From assembly GCA_026414765.1 (NCBI GenBank), contig JAOAIJ010000009.1:1-64000 (forward strand): a stretch of DNA of 64,000 bases. Direction: 5' to 3'. Below the pieces are notes generated by a model that worked only from the letters and a program-made list of their open reading frames with translations, did no database searches and was not told the DNA's origin. This DNA is from Clostridia bacterium (GTDB lineage: Bacteria; Bacillota; Clostridia; Acetivibrionales; DSM-27016). How positions within the stretch are numbered: the first letter of the stretch is position 1; each line of letters starts with the position of its first letter. Of the stretch, positions 63,603 to 64,000 are shown one piece after another. A program made the translations under genes and the position numbers.

Positions 63603-64000
63603 CTACTTTTCCTTATGGATGTCTATCTCCCCATCCTTTATATCTATAACTGCAGTTCCGCCTGCAGCCAGCTCTCCGAACAATACCTCATCCACAAAGT
63701 ATGTTTTTATCTTCTCCTGTATCAATCTCAGAATTTCCCTGGCTCCGTAAACTGATGAAATACCTTTCTCAGCAAGCCACTCATAACAAGCACCTGTAAC
63801 CTTTAGTCCAATCCCCTTAGCCGCAAGCTGCTCTTCAAACCTGCCAATTGCCTTCTTTGCAATCAAAAGTGCCATATCTATGTTTATGTGTTTGAAAACA
63901 ACTACATCATCCAGCCTGTTCCTGAATTCGGGAGAGAAGACTCTCTCAACTTCCTTAATAATAGCCCCATGGTCTATAACTCTTTTTTCAAAGCCTATCA
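63603..64000 (-). CDS. clpA: ATP-dependent Clp protease ATP-binding subunit ClpA (C-terminal part)
   Basis: The 3' end of a gene entering from the right edge; about 132 codons are in view. [20 protein letters not shown] then [17 protein letters not shown] is the second AAA+ module's sensor region, and [20 protein letters not shown] belongs to the D2-small domain of ClpA. The internal ATG at 63875 is not the start. ClpA unfolds N-degron substrates for ClpP, fitting the adjacent aat gene. Confidence 0.92.
   Translation of the reverse strand, partial: IGFEKRVIDHGAIIKEVERVFSPEFRNRLDDVVVFKHINIDMALLIAKKAIGRFEEQLAAKGIGLKVTGACYEWLAEKGISSVYGAREILRLIQEKIKTYFVDEVLFGELAAGGTAVIDIKDGEIDIHKEK

Overview
The window reads as chromosomal DNA of an endospore-forming, low-GC member of the Clostridia. 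This rests on spo0A with a sigma-H-type promoter, the DapL route to meso-diaminopimelate, a two-subunit class I fumarase, a T-box-controlled serS, AGGAGG-type ribosome binding sites and A/T-rich consensus sigma-A promoters. A cellulolytic clostridium-like relative is plausible, but the species cannot be fixed from sequence alone. No insertion sequence, CRISPR array or replication origin was seen.

Layout. 1-281 holds tandem consensus promoters firing out of the left edge, most likely into an rRNA operon. 282-5977 (minus strand) carries two family-4-like uracil-DNA glycosylases, a membrane hydrolase, an LCP protein, dapL and dapF. 6.1-7.5 kb has a GtrA-like protein and five tRNA genes (Lys, Glu, Asp, Thr, Tyr) with hairpin-rich spacers. 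7.5-19.4 kb is housekeeping: purA with PurBox-like sites, a DUF1858 protein, a chemoreceptor, fumarase, HU, spo0A, aroK, aroA and an rRNA methyltransferase.

19.7-35.3 kb is accessory and is the most interesting part. It appears to encode an unusual RiPP/terpenoid-type locus. On the plus strand are a class I isoprenoid-synthase-like enzyme, a LanM-type dehydratase that ends before the cyclase domain, and an NHLP-type precursor peptide with its own promoter. On the minus strand is an operon of a B12-binding radical SAM enzyme, a squalene-cyclase-like toroid protein and a 7TM sensor kinase. Around these lie a candidate second precursor, a subtilase without a visible signal peptide, a large CheA-like hybrid kinase and a radical SAM/SPASM protein.

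35.3-37.3 kb holds a phage Gam-like gene, small proteins, a frameshifted small ORF and sfsA. 37.3-50.1 kb has a lipoprotein, two dNTP phosphohydrolases, an RND efflux pair, serS with a T-box leader, and a PBP-RodA/FtsW-FHA cell-wall operon. 50.3-64 kb has an EFR1-type flavodoxin-ferredoxin, two TetR-controlled units with visible operators, an Lnr-like ABC transporter plus two-component system, isocitrate dehydrogenase, a MacB-like ABC pair, and aat downstream of clpA, which together suggest an N-degron pathway. Two decayed gene remnants (52.1 kb and 62.7 kb) can be read in intergenic DNA.
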